44,576 nucleotides of DNA from Zopfochytrium polystomum (taxonomy: Eukaryota > Chytridiomycota > Chytridiomycetes > Chytridiales > Chytridiaceae). Made by a program: the position numbers and the translations under genes. The notes beneath the pieces are model-generated. The model made no database searches and was not told where the DNA came from. It saw only the letters and a list, made by a program, of their open reading frames with translations. This document shows, one piece after another, positions 21,657-32,512 of this stretch (the stretch's first letter is position 1; every line of letters begins with the position of its first letter). The stretch is from assembly GCA_025765615.1 (NCBI GenBank), contig JAIVFJ010000415.1, positions 1 to 44,576 of the forward strand. The letters run 5' to 3'.

Positions 21657-22907
21657 ATGCAGCGATCGAGATCCAAATCGTCCTCAAAGAGTGGCAGCTC
21701 CCTCGAGGCTGCTGCTTCGACGGCGCCGTCCGCTGCGTCTGCGTCATCGTCTTCGTCTTCGTCATCCTCGTCCTCGTCTTCCTCGTCGTCTTCGGCGTTG
21801 CCGTCGTCCGTCCCAATGCGCAAACCCAGTGCTCACAGTGTCTCCTCCCAGTCCTCCCCGATAAAGAAGCCGTCGTCCTCTGCGTTCGTGTCGCCCATGT
21901 CAGGTCTATACTCGTCAGATCCTCCTCCCCCGACCAACTCCATGCATCTTGCATCCTCCTCCTCCTCGTCTTCCATGGTCCCATCCACCATCGCCGCCAC
22001 TTCCGCCATTCAACCGTCCCGAACATCCCCTTCACCGCCCCAAGTAGCCGAGCATTTTAGAGACCGGTCACATCACCCGCAAGCGAGATCTCAGGCGCCT
22101 GGCCCATTGGCATCGCACCAACAGCAGCAACCCCGGTTGCCCAATGCTGCTCCGATGCAGTACCTGCAGGCACAGCAGCAGCAGCAGCATTACCTCCAGC
22201 TGCTGCAGCAGATCTACCACCCCAACACGGCCGCCGCCGCCGTGCTCCAAAGCCGCGAACTCCCGCTCGCGGCGATGCAGCGCCAAATTTACGCATCCCC
22301 TCCCCAGCAGCACCAGCACCAGCAGCAGCAGCAGCATCAGCATCAGCCGTCGTCCCCGGCGACGCCGACCAGCGTGCGAGCGCAGCACCAGCAACAGCCC
22401 TGGGCCGGCGACGCACCGCTTCCGTCGACCACCTCGCAGCGGTCGGCGCACTCGCCGCAATCGGCCGCTGGCGTCATCCTGACGCAAAAGTCGTCCTCTC
22501 TCTCTCCGCCGACCCTGCACGCCCCGCACCGCACGCCGCCGGGTCTCGCCGCGCCGGCGATGGCGTCGATCCGGCCTCTCACGCCGCCGGCGGGCCCGCC
22601 GATTCGGCAGCAGCCGATTGACCCAACGATCACGGGGCGGCTGGTGCGGCTGTCGGACGACGCGGAGGACCCGCCGCTGCCGGACTCGTACAGCCAGCTG
22701 GCCGGGCAGGGCGGGGCTGTCGGCGACTTTTGCGTGCTGCCCCCTCCAGGGGCCAGGGCCGCTGCAGCAGGGGGAAGAGGCGGTGGCGAGCAACAACCGA
22801 TCCCGCTGGAGCAGTACCTGATGCCGCACATTGGGAACCACATTCGGGTGTACCAGCCGCCCAAGATGTCGTCGCCGGCCGTCAAGGCGCCGCTGCCATG
22901 GGCGTGA
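21657..22907 (+). CDS. Ser/Gln/Pro-rich protein, possible transcriptional co-regulator
   Basis: A single uninterrupted frame of 416 codons. The N-terminus is basic and Ser-rich with a run of 17 Ser (about residues 31-47). Residues about 155-235 are Gln/His-rich with several Q runs. The remainder is Pro/Ser-rich. The C-terminus is less repetitive, including ITGRLVRLSDDAEDPPLPDS and PIPLEQYLMPHIGNHIRVYQ. No folded domain is recognised. The composition is like disordered nuclear regulatory proteins, but that is inference. A pyrimidine-rich leader precedes the ATG. The whole gene is GC-rich. Confidence 0.6.
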   Translation: MQRSRSKSSSKSGSSLEAAASTAPSAASASSSSSSSSSSSSSSSSSALPSSVPMRKPSAHSVSSQSSPIKKPSSSAFVSPMSGLYSSDPPPPTNSMHLASSSSSSSMVPSTIAATSAIQPSRTSPSPPQVAEHFRDRSHHPQARSQAPGPLASHQQQQPRLPNAAPMQYLQAQQQQQHYLQLLQQIYHPNTAAAAVLQSRELPLAAMQRQIYASPPQQHQHQQQQQHQHQPSSPATPTSVRAQHQQQPWAGDAPLPSTTSQRSAHSPQSAAGVILTQKSSSLSPPTLHAPHRTPPGLAAPAMASIRPLTPPAGPPIRQQPIDPTITGRLVRLSDDAEDPPLPDSYSQLAGQGGAVGDFCVLPPPGARAAAAGGRGGGEQQPIPLEQYLMPHIGNHIRVYQPPKMSSPAVKAPLPWA

Positions 22908-23293
22908 TGGGTCGCTTGTCCGACTGAGCCGCGAGGCGGGTTATGGTGGATGGTGGTGGTGGTGGTGGTGGTAAAGGCATTGCGAGCGTATTATTGGGCA
23001 AGGCCGTATAGGTCGTGTCGTTGAGGGGACTGGGGGTTCCGAAGCTTTATGATTCTATGATTTTCATTTCCATGCGGGCAACTATCGGTTGACGGGAGGT
23101 TCGTCGGCCTCCTTTCCTTTCTCTTTTTTTTCCTCCTCTTCTTTTTGGGGGGGTTCTGGCGGTGCTTTCCGTGCCCCCGTTTTCGTTTCTTCTGGTACAG
23201 ATATCCTGCACCGCATCGATCCTACCACGCAACCCCAGCCTCTCACCCCCATTTCCACGCTCGTCTCCCCTGATTTCCGCATCGACCTACACT

Positions 23294-23331
<38 letters not shown>

Positions 23332-24535
23332 CGCTTCGGGGACTGTTCGCACCGTTCCTCTTTCGCCATCTGGAGTTCTTTTTCTTTTTTTTCTCTCCTT
23401 CTACACGAGCCCCGCTTTCACTTGCATTTGCCAGGGCTCCTTACATTTCTTTCTTTTTTGTCCCCGCCCCCCCCCCTCACCCACCATTTCACCGAGTGTT
23501 CCATATCTCTATTTTTCACTTTTTGTGTGGGAAGAAGGAACCCCCTTTAAGCGACCGAAGCACGCTCGCTCTCACAGTTTTCCGCCTCCTCTCTACCTTA
23601 CCTTCACCCCCCCTCGCTCCATCCAAACGCGCCATCCCCCCAATTACCCCTCGCCTCCCAGTCTAGACGACAACAACAACAACACCCCACCTCCCTTTCT
23701 CGGAATTCCACCAACCGGGCGGTTGCCCTACGACAACTTGTCTTTCCCATTCAGTGTTTTCTCCTCTTCGTTGTACTTCTTTCTCATTTCTTTCTCTCTT
23801 TCCTTTCGTCCTTTTTTTTTTTCTGTTTTCTGTTTTTCCGTTCCGTTACGGACAACGACCACACCCCCGATTATTTGTAAAAGAGGGACGGAGCTTGAGA
23901 GAACAAAAAGCGAGAGAGAGAGAGAGAGAGAGTGTGTGTATGTGTGAGAGAGACAAACAAATATCCCATCCAGAGAGAGAGACATCGATAAAGTGAGAGA
24001 GACAGCGAACAAACATCGACATAAAAATCACCCAGTTCAAGCACCTAAACCCAGAAAGGGGCTTTTCGGGACAACCCTTAAATTACACTAGAGAAGAAAA
24101 AAAAGCAGGAAAAAAAAAAAAGGAAAAAAAATTGGGCGCTATCGGGGGATTCATTGGTTTCTATTTCCACACACCTCCCCCCCTTCCCAGCAGCATCAAG
24201 CGAACAAAAAAAAAAAAAAAAAAAAAATAGGGGAAGCAAAAAAAAAAAAAAAAATATAGAAACAAAGTATAGAAAGGAAAACCGGGGGGGTGAAAGAGGA
24301 CTTGGATCAGTGGGGGTTGGTGACACCTCTTGACATTGGGAAAAAAGGGAACGAGAGAAGTAAAAAAAAAAAAAAAATTAAACGCCCTTAAAATGGGACG
24401 GCTGTAACCCGGGGGGTTGGGGAGAAGTGAAAAATAAGGGAGGCGGGGAAAGCGGGGGGTCCTCTGTTGTTGTGGTTGTTGTTTCTTTTTTTTGGTTTTC
24501 ACCATCCCGCGGTGAACCCGCCGCCGCGGCCGTTG
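22908..24535. other. Intergenic with long homopolymers
   Basis: Contains a T run of about 34 (23296-23329), C-rich and CT-rich stretches, an AG microsatellite (about 23911-23932) and long A runs (24207-24227, 24238-24254, 24363-24377). No gene is supported. The tract separates two convergent GC-rich genes. Confidence 0.6.
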
Positions 24536-24631
24536 TTATTGTTTGTTGTTGTGGTAGTAGTTGCTGTTGTTGTTGCCGGTGTTGCTGAAGCCGTTGTTGT
24601 TGTTATTGTTGTTGTTGTTGTTGTTGTTGTG

Positions 24632-24662
<31 letters not shown>

Positions 24663-26299
24663 GTTCTTGTTGTTGTTGTTGTAATAGTTGCCCAGCGCGC
24701 CGCCCTCGTTCCACGCCGGCTGCTGCTGCGCGTACGCGTTCCCTCCCCCACCCGCCTCCGCCTCCGACAACCACGACCCCGGACGGGCGGCGGCGGGACG
24801 TTGCCGCGCGCGCCGGCGACGGGGTACACGTTGAAGGACCCGCGCGGCTGCGGCTGCGGCTGGGTGTTGCCGCCCGTAGAACTGCGGGGAGGCCGGGGTG
24901 CTCGCTGGGGTTGCTGCGAGTCGGGAGGAATCTGGCGGGCGGGGGCGGGGGCGGTGGCGGGGGCCCCTCCGCCGGCGGAGGGGGGCGAGAAAGAAGGGTT
25001 GGTGCTGTTGATGGAGCTGTTGTTGGGGTGTAGAGAAGAAAGAAGGGGTTTGCTGTTGCTGGAGGTGGTGCGGGGTCGCCGCGGGGTGCTGGTGGGGCGG
25101 GGTAGCGCGGTGCGGTGGCGGCGGTGGCAACGTTGGCGGGGATGTACCGGTCGTCGTGGTCGGGGGCGTCGAAGCCTGCGAGGAAGGCGGACTGCGCGGG
25201 CGGGACGACGGTCGTGGTCGTCGTCGTCGTTGTGGTCGTGGGCGGGTAGCCGTAGGAGGGGACGTGTTGCTGGAGTTTTCTTGTCGGTTCCGAGCGGGGC
25301 GAGGAGGGTCATTGGGGAGGGAGCCGAGGTGAGGGTTCCGGAGAGGCTGGAGAGCGGGGTGGCTCTGTCGCCGTTTGCGCAGCGTACGCGGAGCCCGGGT
25401 TGGCCGCCGCGGTCGGATTCGGCGGGCCGGCTCCCGGGGCAAACCGAGGTGGACGACGACGAGGTGATTTCCTTGGAACCGTTGAGACCTGGACCCGACG
25501 GAGCGGACGATTTTCGCGATGCCGGAGGGAAGGAGGAGGTTGGCGACCATGATTGCGATTTTGAGGGCGTCGATAAAGTGCTGGAAGGCGTTGTTCGCGA
25601 CGGGGAGGACGCCCGACTGGTTGGTGGGGTCGAAGGAGGTGTACGCTTTGTAGACCTCGATGGCAAAGACAAAGACGAACTTTGTGACGTCCGAGTAGAG
25701 GACGATCGAGAAGATGTTGACGCGCGCGCGCCCGCCGCCGGTGCCGGAGCCGGACCGCTGGGCCGAGCGGCTGCTGATCATGCGGTGGAGGGCAAAGAAG
25801 GTGCGGAGAGGATGACGACGCCGATGAGTATGTCGGCGACGTAGTTTGCGACCTTGATGGGGAACGCGCCGGGGCCGGACGACGGTGTAGCCGCCCTTGT
25901 CGGTGTTGGAGGCGTAGGCGTTAAAACATGGAGCAGAGGGAAATGGTTGATGCAGGCGTAGAGGACCAGAAGCCCGTAGATGGTGTGCTTGAAATGCGTG
26001 CGGCTTTCTCATCGGAGAAGAAGACGGCGAGGCGGACTTCGTAGAGGTAGTAGAGCAGCGCCGTGGCCCAGTTGAGGAGGAAGTAGAGGAGGAAGAAGCG
26101 AGGACCGGGGACGAGCCATAGGACGTTGAAGTAGATGATGGCAACGATGGTCTTTGCCAGAAAGAGGGTGCAGGCCGCGAAGCATACTTTGTCAAAGAAG
26201 GTGTGACGTGCGGCGAGCCGGTAGGCGGAGAGGAGGAAGAGGATGCCGGCTATCGAGAGAGCCGTGGTAGTAGAACACTTGCTCCAGCAGCTCCGCCAT
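24536..26299 (-). pseudogene. Polytopic membrane protein with Asn/Gln-rich tail, frame-broken
   Basis: The ATG at 26299 begins MAELLEQVFYY. Hydrophobic segments then follow in changing frames: TALSIAGILFLLSAYRLA, CFAACTLFLAKTIVAIIYFN, RFFLLYFLLNWATALLYYLY, HTIYGLLVLYACINHFPLL, VANYVADILIGVVILSAP, VNIFSIVLYSDVTKFVFVFA and ALKIAIMVANLLLPSGIAKI. That is about seven membrane spans. The tail is disordered: SSLSGTLTSAPSP, then YGYPPTTTTTTTT and AQSAFLAGFDAPDHDDRYIP, then GSFNVYPVAGARGNVPPPP, NAYAQQQPAWNEGG and Asn/Gln runs. At least five frameshifts are needed, and the two I traced base by base each look like one missing base. The order and composition survive, so errors in GC-rich sequence are as likely as decay. 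Seven spans suggest a receptor-like fold, but I recognise no family. Confidence 0.55.
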
Positions 26300-26425
26300 A
26301 ATTGTGGCTTTCTCTTTGTGCTGCTGCTGCCGTCGCTGCCGCCTGACTCTGTCTGAAACTCGCTCGCTCCACGACCTGCAATCTCTCTCTCTCCCATGCG
26401 TTAAACACTCTCCCGCCTCGATCCC

Positions 26426-26429
26426 TCAC

Positions 26430-26461
<32 letters not shown>

Positions 26462-26517
26462 TCTCTCTCTCTCTCTCTCTCTCTCTTCGCCCTCTCTCTC
26501 TCTCTCTCGCCTCTCTC
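26426..26517. repeat. (CA)n(CT)n compound microsatellite
   Basis: A CA repeat runs directly into a CT repeat. Other simple repeats nearby are (GTGA)n at about 26737-26762 and (GAG)n at about 27260-27292. Confidence 0.9.
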
Positions 26518-27584
26518 CATCTATCTCTCTTTCGAAACCCCGCAGTCAACAAAGAACATCAAAGTTCAAAAAATATGTCCGTGCTCTTCAGAGTTTTGAA
26601 AATTTCACACGGCCCGCATGAAAGCGGAAACAGCACAGCACACGCTTCCGACTGGATTCTACATGGAGCGTGAGTGACTTTTTTTATGGTGACAGAGCGG
26701 GGAGAGATTCGTTGGCGGACAGAGAGGAGAGAGAGAGTGAGTGAGTGAGTGAGTGAGTGAGAGAGAGTGAGAGGGAGCAGTCATTCAAGTAAGACAGCAA
26801 GCTCCATGTGGAGCAGCCCGCAGATTTTCCTCCCATGCAAAACAACGGCTCACGCCATTTTCGGGAGCGAAGAAAAAAGCGGACTATTTCCTTTCTTTGC
26901 CTGTTTACAAAAAACAACGCGAAGCCCCGTGATTCGCACGGATGGGATGGGACAGACTTTGCTGTCATCGCTTTCCTCGCCGTTGGGTTCCGTCTGTCTG
27001 TAAGACGCCGCACGAAAAATCCGCCCGTGGCGAAAGAATGCGGAAGCGCGCTCAAAAACAAAAATTAATTTTTTTTTTCTTTTTTTTTTTTTTTTTTATC
27101 CCCTTTTTCGAACGACTTGTAAATAGCGAAAGTGGTTTTTGCGGCATGATTGGATTTGAAACTAAAATTTTTTGTTCTTTTGTTTGGTCCAAAATTAATA
27201 ATTCGAGGTTAAATATAGAGAAAGGGGCCTTCCCGTCGCGCCCGCTCCTTGTCGTGGAGGGCGAGGAGGAGGAGGAGGAGGAGGAGGAGGAGGCAGGAGG
27301 CAGGAGGAGAGGAGGGGGAGAGTTCGGGGGTGAGGAGGCGATCGAGTACGACACTGCCTGGCCAGCTGCGCATCAGACGGACAGACAGCCCTTGAGGGGG
27401 CGACTCTGAAACAGCGACGGGGCAAGACAGGCAGACAGACGGACGGTTGGTTGGTTGGACGGAGACAGGACGGGGGAAAAAAAAAATAGAGATCTAGGGA
27501 GAGAGAGACAGAGAGAGAGAGGGGGAACAAAAAAACGCCTCGGCCTTCCTGCAAGGAAAGAGTAAAATTTGGAAGAACGAGCCG
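26518..27584. other. Intergenic, upstream of lactonase gene
   Basis: AT-rich and simple-sequence DNA with T runs at about 27069-27097. No gene is recognised. The right end holds the lactonase promoter. Confidence 0.5.
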
Positions 27585-27592
27585 TATAAATA
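27585..27592 (+). promoter_or_regulatory. TATA box of lactonase-type gene
   Basis: TATAAATA, about 240 bp upstream of the ATG at 27829. The same core occurs in the repeated block P (33634-33641). A leader of about 210 nt is implied. Confidence 0.5.
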
Positions 27593-27828
27593 CAAGCCTA
27601 AATTGGCAACTTCACAATGCTGCTCGCTCTGCTCTCCCACTGCCGCTCCTAACTGGAACACTGGAACTGACGGTGGACTACGCTGCAGTGACTGCGTGAC
27701 TGTGTGTGGACTGTGCGAAAGCCGCTATTCTTCACTCCCCCCACCCCACTCTCGCCCTTCGTCCGACCGACCGACTACAAAAGAGACCAAGACGGAAAAA
27801 ACACTTCAGCGACCACCCACCCCCCACC

Positions 27829-28691
27829 ATGCGCTCCCTCTCCCTCACTTCCGCCGCCGCCGCCGCCGCCGCCATCGCTCTCGGCCTTGCTGCGGCCTCG
27901 CACCCCGTCGTCGCCGTCGTCGCCGACACCGCCGCCGCCGCCGCCGCCGCCCAGGGGGTGCGTTACCTGTACTTTGGCACCAACGCCTCGACGATCCAAG
28001 CGTACGAGCTGACGTGGACGGCGAGCGCGACGGCGGCGACGGGGCTGTCGATCGCGTACAAGGCGAACGTGAGCGTGGCGAACCCGCAGTACACGGTGCT
28101 GCACCCGACGCTTCCCGTGGTGTACGCGATCGAGCGCGGGGCGACGTTCCAGTCGGCGGACTGGGCGGCGCCGGCAGCCAGCGCCACCAACAACGCGACG
28201 GCGCTGGCCGCGCTGTACGCGGGCGCGACGCTGGTCGGCGGCGGGCTGGCGGCGGCGGCGCTGGACCCGGCGACGCGGCTGCCGACGGGCGCCGTTTTGT
28301 CGAGGGTGCCGGCGCTCGGCACGTCGCCGGACTTTGTGGGCATCGTGTCGGGCGTGGCGCCCGTGACGGCGGCGTTCCCGCAGCCGGCGAAGTGGCCGGC
28401 GGGTAGTGGGAGCGAGCCGCTGTTCCTTGTGGCGACGACGTACTCGACGGGGTCGGCGACGGTGTTCCGGCTGGACCCGGCCACGGGCGCCATCCAGTGG
28501 CCGCCGACCAGCGCGTACTTTTTGCCCGCGGACGAAGTGGGGATTGCGACGGGAAACTCGCGGCAGGGCCTGCCGACGGCGCACCACTTTGTGCAGCGGC
28601 CGTCGACGACCACGCGCGACGCCGTCGACGTGTTTGTCACCAACCTGGTGGGTGTTTCTCTTTTCTGTTTTCTCTTTTCTCTGTTCTCTTT

Positions 28692-28726
<35 letters not shown>

Positions 28727-29635
28727 GTTGTCCTTGTTTTTGGGTTTGTCTCTTTCCTTTCTGGTTTTTTTTTTTTTTTTTTTTTTTGTTTTTCACGTTG
28801 TCTCTCGTGTTGTGTGTCCCTCCTGAACCTGTCTGTCATGTCAAATCTCTTGGCTCACACCACACCACCCCAAACACTAAACCCCTTACCCAACCCCCCC
28901 GAACCCTGAACCCTGAACCCTAAACCCCTCGAACAGGGCACCGACCGCGTCTTCGAATTCACCCTCGATCTGCACACGGGCCTGCTGTCCTCCACGCCGC
29001 GCACCCTCACAATCGCGCTCGGCCGCGGCCCGCGGCACGTGGCCTTCCACCCGACCATCCCCTCCGTCGCCTACATCATCAACGAGGTCGGCTCGACGCT
29101 CTCGGTCGCGAACCTCACCTCGCAAGCCGTCGTGCAGGACCAGACCACCCTCGCGCCCGAGCTCAAGTTCAACGGGACCAACACCGCCGCAGAGGTCGTC
29201 GTGCACCCGGGCGGGCGGTGGGTGTACGCGTCGAACCGCGGCGAGGACACCGTCGCTGTGTTCGAGGTCGATCCGGCGACGGGGCTGCTGGCGCGCCGCG
29301 TCGCGAGCGTGTCGGCCGGCGGCGCGTTCCCGAGGTATATTACGTTGATCGACGTCAGCGAGCACGCAGCGGCTCCTGTCGGTGGTGGTGGTGGTGCTGG
29401 CGGACCGTCCTGCTCGACTTCGGCGGCCGCGGCCGAGCCGACGTACGGGGCGGCCGAGGACGCGGCGGCGAAGAAGCACAAGAAGGGGGGCGTGTTCGTG
29501 CTGCTGGTGGCGAACCACAACTCGCCGAACGTGGTCGGGTTCGCGGTCGACAACGACACGGGCCTGCTGACGCAGATCTTTTCGCAGGCGACGCCGCTGA
29601 GCGTGTTTGGCATCGCCGTGTCCAAGCCGTTTTAA
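27829..29635 (+). CDS. Secreted lactonase-type seven-bladed beta-propeller protein
   Basis: Two exons, 27829-28647 and 28937-29635, joined in phase 0, give about 505 aa ending in TAA. The ATG sits in CACCATGC. Residues 1-29 form a signal peptide (MRSLSLTSAAAAAAAIALGL). The body resembles the 6-phosphogluconolactonase-like lactonase family (Pfam PF10282, recalled): YLYFGTNASTIQAYEL near residue 45, GPRHVAFHP near 304, VHPGGRWVYASNRGEDTVAV near 361, FPRYITLID near 403 and LVANHNSPNVVGFAVDNDTG near 461. These are the usual propeller-blade strings. A Gly/Ala/Ser-rich insert (about residues 413-450) and the N-terminal extension make it longer than the 330-400 aa usual for the family. The export signal argues against a pentose-phosphate role and for an extracellular or wall substrate. 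The 289-nt intron contains a T run of over 30 and CCCTAAACCC strings. Confidence 0.85.
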
Positions 29636-30757
29636 TTGGGACGTGATCGGCCCCCCCCCCCGGGCGTGGACAGGGGTGGGGGGGTTTTTTTTCTTCTTCT
29701 TTCGTTGACCGATTTTTTGATCCTTTTGTCGCTCGACTTACCCTCTGCTTCCTTTTTTTGCTCCTGGTACCGTATAATGTTGCGGGCGTGGTTTCTTCTT
29801 TACTTTCTTCAGCGTTGGTCCTATTGCGCGCACTGCCCAGCGCAGTCTTCGTCTCGCTCTCGTTCTCCCTAGAACCAAACACAACCCTTCCTAGACCTCG
29901 CTCCTTTGCTTTTCACCGCTGCTACTTTCTAGCCGCCATGAAACAGAAGTAGCTTGAATAAACAAATAAAAAAAAAGTAGTGTTAGACTTGACTTTCTGT
30001 GCGACTGTGAGAACGGGGCATGCTGTTCCGTGGAGAGCAGGTTGGAATAGAGTTGGCATTGATCCGCTGTTAGAAGTCGCACCATCTTCTCAAGGAAGAA
30101 GAAGAAGAAAAAAAAAAGTCTGCACTTCGGAATTAAAAAAAAAAAAGAAAATTACCTAAAAGCGCAGCTTGGTCCTCGATTGAATTCAAGACTGAGAGAG
30201 AGAGAAAACCGGAGCGTTTTTTTGTAATTGAAGCGGAGGCTAGCCACCGTTTTCTATTGCCTGCAGAGATGCAGAAACGCGAGCAAACCAGAAGAGGCAC
30301 GCGGACCCTCCACCGAAACTGACACTAAAACGGTTGGTTGTTTCTCCCACCCGTCGACGGAAATCGCATTTGGTCGCGAAGCCACGAACCACCGTTTCCC
30401 GTCTGTCTGTGTGTGTGTGTGGCTCAGCTTGTACAGTATGTCTGACAGACAGACTGACTGACTGACTATCTGTCTGTCTGCCTGTTTGTTCGTGGTCTGT
30501 CCATCTGGGTGGAGGTCCTCCTTTCAATCGAACTCTGAGGGTGGAGGGCGGGTGGAAGGGGGGGGACTCTCTCGCCACAGGAGACAGGAGGGTTGGGGTC
30601 GACAAGGTGGGTTCACGGCAAAATTGAGACGGTGGTGGTGGAGCCACAACGGCGGTCGTGTCTGCTTGAGATCGCGCTCATTGCGGTGGAGGGTGCGCGA
30701 CGCGTGACTGCTCTCGACCCACTGCGAAAAAAGAGGGGTGGATAACCTCTTCTTACG

Positions 30758-30765
30758 TATAAAAG
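30758..30765 (+). promoter_or_regulatory. TATA box of right secreted-protein gene
   Basis: TATAAAAG, about 107 bp upstream of the ATG at 30872, conserved in position with the left arm. Confidence 0.6.
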
Positions 30766-30871
30766 CGGCCTCCGCTTCTCCCGGCCAGAAAAGCACTCCA
30801 ACTTGCGCTTCCCATTTCGCTACTCCACCCCATCAAGGTCTTCTTCACTTCTCTTTTTGCAAACAAGCACA

Positions 30872-31595
30872 ATGTTCCTGCAACGCACGACCCAGCCCCG
30901 CCTGTTGACGGTTGCTGTCGGCGTTCTACTGTTGGCGGTCTTCCTCGCACTTGCAGTCACGGCACAGTCGGACAGAAAGAGACACGGCGGACGGTTTCTA
31001 TCTGTTTTTCTTGCATTTCTTTTGTGGGGGGGGGGAAAAGGCGCTGAGCCTCCGCACACCGGTCTGACTCCGCGCTGCTCAATTACGTTTTCACAGTCCC
31101 ATCGAATATACCTTGGGGCCAGTGTAAGCCACCACTCGTTTTTTTTTTGGGGGGGGGTTCTTCTTTTTCATCTTTTTTTTGCTTGTTTAACCCGACCTGA
31201 TCCCCGGAACGTCTTTGGTCGGAAAACGCTCGATTTGACCGCTTCCCATTTTCCATGGAACCTTGCTGGCAATCGCGATAACGCACCACGAAAAAAACAG
31301 TCAGCTTGTCAACCACCCGCCGCTAAGACCTCGGTAAGGCGGGTTTCTCTGCATGAATAGTAATTTTTTATTTCTGATCAAACGAGAATGACTTTGTTTG
31401 AATAACACCTTTTTGGAACATCTCCGCCATGATCCTTCTTTTCATCCCCTGCAGACCACAAGCAGGCGGAGCAGGCGGAGCCGCGGCAGCGCAAGCCCCA
31501 CGCGATCCCCATCACCCTCAAGTCCCGGACGAAGAACACAAGCAAGAAGAGCACAAGCGAGAAGAACACAAGCAAGAACATAGACGAGACCGAAG
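30872..31595 (+). CDS. Small secreted repeat protein, right copy (partial model)
   Basis: Paralogue of the gene at 2339-3087. The signal-peptide exon (about 30872-30993) differs from the left copy by two conservative changes (V to A and I to L in the hydrophobic core). The repeat exon (31455-31595) is 141 nt against 165 in the left copy: it has QAEQAEPR where the left has two more Q-A-E units, then TKNTSKKSTSEKNTSKN. A short exon may lie at about 31097-31121. Later exons are uncertain. The frame at 32060-32245 (61 codons, Pro/Ser-rich) is conserved in both arms and could be a terminal exon. Two copies of a GCCACCACTCG...TTGTCAACCAC module (about 31129-31345 and 31794-31925) suggest duplicated exons inside the gene. 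Product and role are unknown. Confidence 0.5.
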
Positions 31596-31930
31596 GTTTC
31601 ATTTTTTTTTCCTTTTTCTTTTTTTTTTTTTTTTTTCTTCTTGTTTTTGTGCGCCGACAACTTGCAGTGTTTTTTTTCACCGTCCGTCCTTGCCCCGACT
31701 TGTTTCGAACTTGCTAACTAATACGTACTGTCCACCCCCCCTTTCATAGGCCCCTCGAGCAGATCTTGCCCAATCTTAATCGCCCACTGTAGGCCACCAC
31801 TCGCTGCTTTTCTTCCCCTCATCCCGCTTTACTACCCGCGATTCACTTACACAACGATCCGCCTCCAACAAACCAGACAACCGCTTGTCAACCACGCGCC
31901 ACTTAGACCACCGTAAGCCAAAATTGTCCA

Positions 31931-31961
<31 letters not shown>

Positions 31962-32512
31962 CATTCTCCCCATTCGAATAGAATGGCCGTCTTGAATCGC
32001 AAACCCTCACCTTTTCGACGCAACCCCACCCCCCCCCCCCCCCCCCCCGCCTTTTTTTTATGCCGCTTTTCGCCTTCCCTCGAGCCACTTCGTCGCCCCT
32101 TTCCCTTAGCCCACTGTCTTCTATTTTAATTCAACACGGACCACTTACACCGGTGCTCCAACCCTTTCTTTTCCCGCAAAACAGCCAGCCTGCAGCCGAG
32201 CCCACCGGCGTCCGTCCCCGCGCAAACGCCATGACGCAAGCCTAGACTTGTCTTTATCTGCAATAACATTGTTCCGATTTGCTGTCTTTTTCCTGTCTTT
32301 TTCCTTCCCCCGTCAATTCCCATATCCCTTCCTCTCGCCTCAAACTCTCTCCCGCACCCTCCCCGCACCCTCTCCCACTTCTTTCTTTCTTCTCCTTCCC
32401 TCCTTTTTGCTTTGTTCGGCCAAACCAAATTGTTATGCCATGGCAAATCCCAAATATAAAACGAGTTGCTCCCAGATGTTTTCTGCACACCATTGATGAG
32501 TTGCAACTTTCT

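Larger units (their letters stand above)
29690..32512. repeat. Right arm of large inverted duplication (blocks P and R)
   Basis: Block R (about 29870-32512) is the reverse-complement partner of 1465-4080. It starts with block P (about 29690-29870), which has no copy in the left arm but is repeated directly at 33550-33720. The arm begins only about 55 bp after the lactonase stop codon. Poly-A/T, poly-C/G and GTCA tract lengths differ from the left arm. Confidence 0.9.

Noticed and set aside
22068..22841. 257-codon minus-strand frame
   Set aside because: Antisense to the Ser/Gln/Pro-rich ORF; Arg-rich composition with no domain.
24561..25844. 427-codon plus-strand frame rich in Leu, Arg and Gly
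   Set aside because: It is the antisense shadow of the Asn/Gln-rich tail and Pro-rich region of the minus-strand membrane protein; its composition follows from GTT repeats and GC bias.
27775..28839. 354-codon minus-strand frame over the lactonase gene
   Set aside because: Arg-rich shadow of the GC-rich lactonase exon and its poly-T intron; the plus strand has the domain motifs and splice sites.
28905..28930. CCCTGAACCCTAAACCC string as an internal telomere
   Set aside because: Very short, degenerate and inside the lactonase intron; not enough to claim a former chromosome end.
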